This document shows positions 4,621-6,863 of a stretch of 6,863 nt of DNA, piece by piece. Positions within the stretch are counted from its first letter, which is position 1. Each line of letters begins with the position of its first letter. Below the pieces are notes generated by a model. The model made no database searches. It saw nothing but the letters and a program-made list of their open reading frames with translations, and had not been told where the DNA came from. Origin of the DNA: Gammaproteobacteria bacterium (GTDB lineage Bacteria; Pseudomonadota; Gammaproteobacteria; JAPPPA01); contig JAPPPA010000050.1 in assembly GCA_028817755.1 (NCBI GenBank), forward strand, positions 7,760-14,622, given 5' to 3'. Made by a program: the position numbers and the translations under genes.

Positions 4621-6205
4621 AGTCTTTGTGTGTCAGCGCCTCGCAGGTTGCGTGAGCGATTTCGCTAGCTATTTTAGCAGTTGTTAAACGCTGGTCTACA
4701 GTTGTTTTTTCGGCTTCAGTTTCTAGCCATTGCAGAATGTTATGCATCCGTTCAGCGCCAAGGTAGCCAGCTGAGGACTTCAGCCGGTGAGCAATCTGCT
4801 GTGCCTCGGCTAAGTCATTGTCGACTAAGGTAATAATTTTTTCGCAGCCGTCGAGCAAATCTCGGCGATAACGAGCAACCAATGCTGGGTACTCATCTCC
4901 CATCATTTCAACAAATTCTTTATGGGTTGAGAGATTTAATACTATTGGGTGTCGTAATTGCGCAACGAGTGCTTCATTGCCATTCAGGTTTTTAGGTAAT
5001 GCTTCGCAAATTCCAGTGAGGACTTCCCATAACCGGGCTTTTTTCAGAGGCTTTTCAATGTAGTCATCAAAACCTTCCTGCATATAGCGTTGCCGGTCGC
5101 CCTGTAAGGCGTGGGCGGTTAGCGCGACAATAGGAGGCGTGGGCTTATCCAGCTGGTGAATGGCGTGCATGGCTTCAACGCCATCCATCTCCGGCATTTG
5201 GATATCCATCAACACTAAATCAAAGTTATTTTCGGCGCAGGCGGCGATCGCTTCTTTCGCGTTTTCGGCGAGCATGACACTGCAATGCATCGACTCGACG
5301 AGGCGTGTGCCGACTTTGCGGTTGATAAGGTTGTCGTCAACCAGTAGCACCCATAGGTGTTCATCTAGCTCAAAATTATGGTCGACTCCGGCCGCGCCTT
5401 TTTGTCCTTCTTCTCGGTTAATAGTCAGAGGTAGGTGCAGTGTGAACTGCGTGCCTTTGCCGACTTCGCTATTCACCATAATGTAGCCATTCATGAGCTT
5501 GGTGAGTTGCGAGCAAATAGCTAGGCCTAGGCCGCTGCCACCATATTTGCGCGTGGTAGAACTATCACCTTGGGTAAACGCATCAAACAACAGTTGTTGC
5601 TTATCTTGCTCAATGCCGATGCCAGTATCGTTTACCTGAATTTCAAATCCGCGTTCAGCGTATTCTGCCACCGTAATACGAACTTCTACGTGTCCGTCAT
5701 GGGTGAATTTGAGTGCGTTAGAAACGAGGTTAGAAAGTATCTGGCGTAAGCGTGTGGGATCGCCTTTGAGAGGCGGTAAAGGGCTAGGTTCGTAGATTGC
5801 CACCAGCTCAAGACCTTTGTCTTTAGCGGTGCTTTTGAACAACTGTAAGACGCTGTCGCAGACTTCTTGAATATAGAAGTCGCGATTTTCTAGCGATAAC
5901 TTGCCTTGCTCGATCTTAGAAAAGTCGAGAATGTCATTGATGATATGCAGCAAGGTTTCGCTGCTGAGCTTTAAGGTATTCAGTAGCTCGAGTTGCTCAC
6001 GGTCCTGAGCCATTTCACTGAGCAGCTCAGTTGTACCAACAATACCGTTAAGAGGGGTTCGAATTTCATGGCTCATATTGGCCAAAAATTCGGATTTCAT
6101 TTGTGACGCTTTTAATGCTTGGTCGCGTTCTTGTTTAAGCGCTTCGAGCTTAGCTTCAAGCTCGGCGATCCTTGCTGTGTCAGGCGTGTTGGCTTTGTTT
6201 TCCAT
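4619..6205 (-). CDS. Soluble hybrid histidine kinase (HisKA-HATPase-REC-HPt)
   Basis: A 528-residue cytoplasmic kinase with all modules of an internal phosphorelay. Order, numbered from the ATG at 6205: coiled coil (about 10-34); HisKA with phospho-His H46 (MSHEIRTPLNG); HATPase_c with N-box N159/N163, DTGIGI from D193 and GGSGLGL (222-228); receiver with D290/D291, phospho-acceptor D334 (LMDIQMPEMDG), T363 and K385; HPt with H473 (AHRLKSSAG). The module order resembles ArcB/BarA/LuQ-type kinases, but there is no transmembrane, PAS, GAF or HAMP segment before HisKA. Sensing must come from a partner protein or the coiled coil. The open frame reaches a GTG at 6211; the ATG two codons later is preferred because a weak AGAG site stands 5 bases before it, while the GTG has none. 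The expected phosphate path is H46, D334, H473, then D58 of the downstream regulator. Confidence 0.95.
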   Translation of the reverse strand: MENKANTPDTARIAELEAKLEALKQERDQALKASQMKSEFLANMSHEIRTPLNGIVGTTELLSEMAQDREQLELLNTLKLSSETLLHIINDILDFSKIEQGKLSLENRDFYIQEVCDSVLQLFKSTAKDKGLELVAIYEPSPLPPLKGDPTRLRQILSNLVSNALKFTHDGHVEVRITVAEYAERGFEIQVNDTGIGIEQDKQQLLFDAFTQGDSSTTRKYGGSGLGLAICSQLTKLMNGYIMVNSEVGKGTQFTLHLPLTINREEGQKGAAGVDHNFELDEHLWVLLVDDNLINRKVGTRLVESMHCSVMLAENAKEAIAACAENNFDLVLMDIQMPEMDGVEAMHAIHQLDKPTPPIVALTAHALQGDRQRYMQEGFDDYIEKPLKKARLWEVLTGICEALPKNLNGNEALVAQLRHPIVLNLSTHKEFVEMMGDEYPALVARYRRDLLDGCEKIITLVDNDLAEAQQIAHRLKSSAGYLGAERMHNILQWLETEAEKTTVDQRLTTAKIASEIAHATCEALTHKD

Positions 6206-6409
6206 AACCACTCTGGCCAGCTATTGGCGCAACAAAATCTCTGTACTTAGCAGCTGTAGACTAATGATAGGTTTTGACTTGGCCCTTGCCACACCCCGCA
6301 TGCACGCGCCCCTCATGTTTGGTGTATTTTCACAAGCGTAGCACCACTTTGGAGCAATGCGAACCACTATAAGAAGTGTTGGATCTTATAGCGGTTTAAT
6401 TCGCAGGGC
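6206..6409. other. Intergenic region upstream of the kinase operon
   Basis: A 204-base spacer between two leftward genes. It must hold the promoter of the kinase/regulator operon if that operon is transcribed separately, but I see no convincing -35/-10 pair or sigma-54 site; TATCAT on the minus strand near 6268-6273 is the best -10 candidate and lacks a good partner. A 13-base alternating purine-pyrimidine stretch lies at 6297-6309. The only strong structure is the palindrome at 6358-6405, listed separately. No coding potential is supported. Confidence 0.5.
6358..6405. other. Large imperfect palindrome after the methyltransferase stop codon
   Basis: CTATAAGA (6367-6374) pairs perfectly with TCTTATAG (6384-6391) around a 9-base loop. 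After an A-C mismatch, CC (6364-6365) pairs with GG (6393-6394). After a 5-base bulge (6395-6399), TGCGAA (6358-6363) pairs with TTCGCA (6400-6405), giving 16 bp in all. It begins 5 bases past the end of the minus-strand gene. It probably shapes the 3' end of that transcript, but no U-tract follows on either strand, so an ordinary intrinsic terminator is not supported. A regulator site for the kinase operon is the alternative. Confidence 0.6.
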
Positions 6410-6862
6410 TTAACAGCAGCTGGCAGCCGTTTGGCTTTGCTGAGTGCTGCCTAGGGTTTCGTTAGCTGGGCGTTTCTTGCCGGGTAGGCAGCAGCTAGAA
6501 CCAATCTCTTTTTCATCGGCCGGCGCAATACCAACAAAGTCGTCTTTCATTGGGCCATTCATTAGGAAGTCGAAGGTGCGCTTGCTCACGGCCATGCGTT
6601 CACCTTTCGGGTAGGTATAGCCGTCGTCATCTTTCACTTCCGCAAAAGCGCCGGTGTAGATCACGGCGTGGCCGTAATCGGCGCGGCCTTCGTTGCTGCG
6701 TTTATGTGCAGTGATAGTGACAGAGCGGAACTCGATACCTTCTACGGTTTGCCAAGGTGTTGGGTCCCATTTGTCGTAGGCGACGCCGGAAAAACCGGCT
6801 TGGCTGAAGGCGTCTAAAAAGGCTTTTTCATGATAAGCACCAGAGATGCAGCCGCTCCATAG
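6410..6862 (-). CDS. C-terminal part of a probable SAM-dependent (ArsM-like) methyltransferase with paired cysteines
   Basis: The frame is open from the right edge of the window to the TAA at 6412-6410, giving 150 visible residues; the GTG at 6664 is internal, not a start. The first visible part (LWSGCISGAYHEKAFLDAF, AGFSGVAYDKW, PWQTVEGIEFRSVTITAHK) looks like the end of a class I UbiE/ArsM-type methyltransferase fold, where a C-x-GA-x-E-F segment and 'TV-A-K' strand are common. Then comes a domain with AVIYTGAF, VKDDDGYTYPKGERMAVSK and a low-complexity tail holding SSCC and a terminal SCC. From memory this matches the C-terminus of proteins annotated only as 'methyltransferase domain-containing'. 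Clustered thiols suggest binding of arsenic or another soft metal, which is inference. The SAM-binding GxGxG region lies outside the window, so activity cannot be confirmed. The gene reads toward the kinase operon but is separated by 204 bases and a palindrome. Confidence 0.6.
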   Translation of the reverse strand, partial: LWSGCISGAYHEKAFLDAFSQAGFSGVAYDKWDPTPWQTVEGIEFRSVTITAHKRSNEGRADYGHAVIYTGAFAEVKDDDGYTYPKGERMAVSKRTFDFLMNGPMKDDFVGIAPADEKEIGSSCCLPGKKRPANETLGSTQQSQTAASCC

Positions 6863-6863
6863 G

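Noticed and set aside
6206..6211. GTG at 6211 as the kinase start
   Set aside because: No Shine-Dalgarno precedes it at proper spacing; the ATG two codons later is better placed. The difference is only two residues.
6268..6289. TGGCAA...TATCAT on the minus strand as a kinase promoter
   Set aside because: The -35 match is poor and the sigma-54 reading lacks the TTGC half; not strong enough to list as a promoter.
6297..6309. Alternating purine-pyrimidine run as a Z-DNA element
   Set aside because: Only 13 bases long; such short runs are common by chance and nothing nearby supports a role.
6078..6341. Plus-strand open frame across the kinase start and its upstream spacer
   Set aside because: Its first half is antisense to the kinase and the rest is spacer; no protein family features or Shine-Dalgarno support it.

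Overview
The window looks like chromosomal DNA of a free-living, probably marine, gammaproteobacterium. The basis is moderate base composition, Gram-negative envelope proteins with a Sec-type signal peptide, dense two-component and c-di-GMP genes, and a secreted subtilase with an accessory C-terminus. The genus cannot be fixed from the sequence. There is no rRNA, tRNA, CRISPR array, insertion sequence or phage gene. Seven protein genes are supported and both end genes are cut by the window edges. No gap between genes exceeds 300 bases; the largest is the 273-base gap 1613-1885.

Plus strand, left half. At 2-1612 lies the 3' part of a secreted S8 (subtilisin-like) serine peptidase with an intact catalytic triad, a BACON-like beta domain and a short acidic, cysteine-containing module. 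A structured AT/GC-mixed spacer follows, with a textbook UUCG-loop terminator (1707-1736), a long leader hairpin and a small inverted repeat. At 1886-2665 is a periplasmic LolA-like 'outer membrane lipoprotein-sorting' protein, here without the MMPL/RND transporter that usually accompanies it. A strong terminator separates it from msrB (2733-3131, methionine sulfoxide reductase B). Two bases after msrB comes a membrane-anchored SRPBCC-fold protein (3134-3670). The terminator lies so close to the msrB start that msrB expression seems to need read-through.

Minus strand, right half. A two-gene signalling operon reads leftward: a soluble hybrid histidine kinase (HisKA-HATPase-REC-HPt, 6205-4619), then a REC-GGDEF response regulator (4609-3701) with a TTG start and a Shine-Dalgarno overlapping the kinase stop codon. 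Together they carry every site of a four-step His-Asp-His-Asp phosphorelay ending in a diguanylate cyclase with an intact active site and a c-di-GMP feedback site. The operon converges on the msrB/SRPBCC operon, and a perfect 10-bp inverted repeat at the junction overlaps the regulator's stop codon. At the right edge (6410-6862, minus) is the C-terminal half of a probable SAM-dependent, ArsM-like methyltransferase ending in paired cysteines.

Nothing here is clearly a new defence or mobile system. The most interesting points are the sensor-less phosphorelay into c-di-GMP, the terminator abutting msrB, the double-cysteine tail of the methyltransferase, and the structured spacer between the peptidase and the LolA-like gene.
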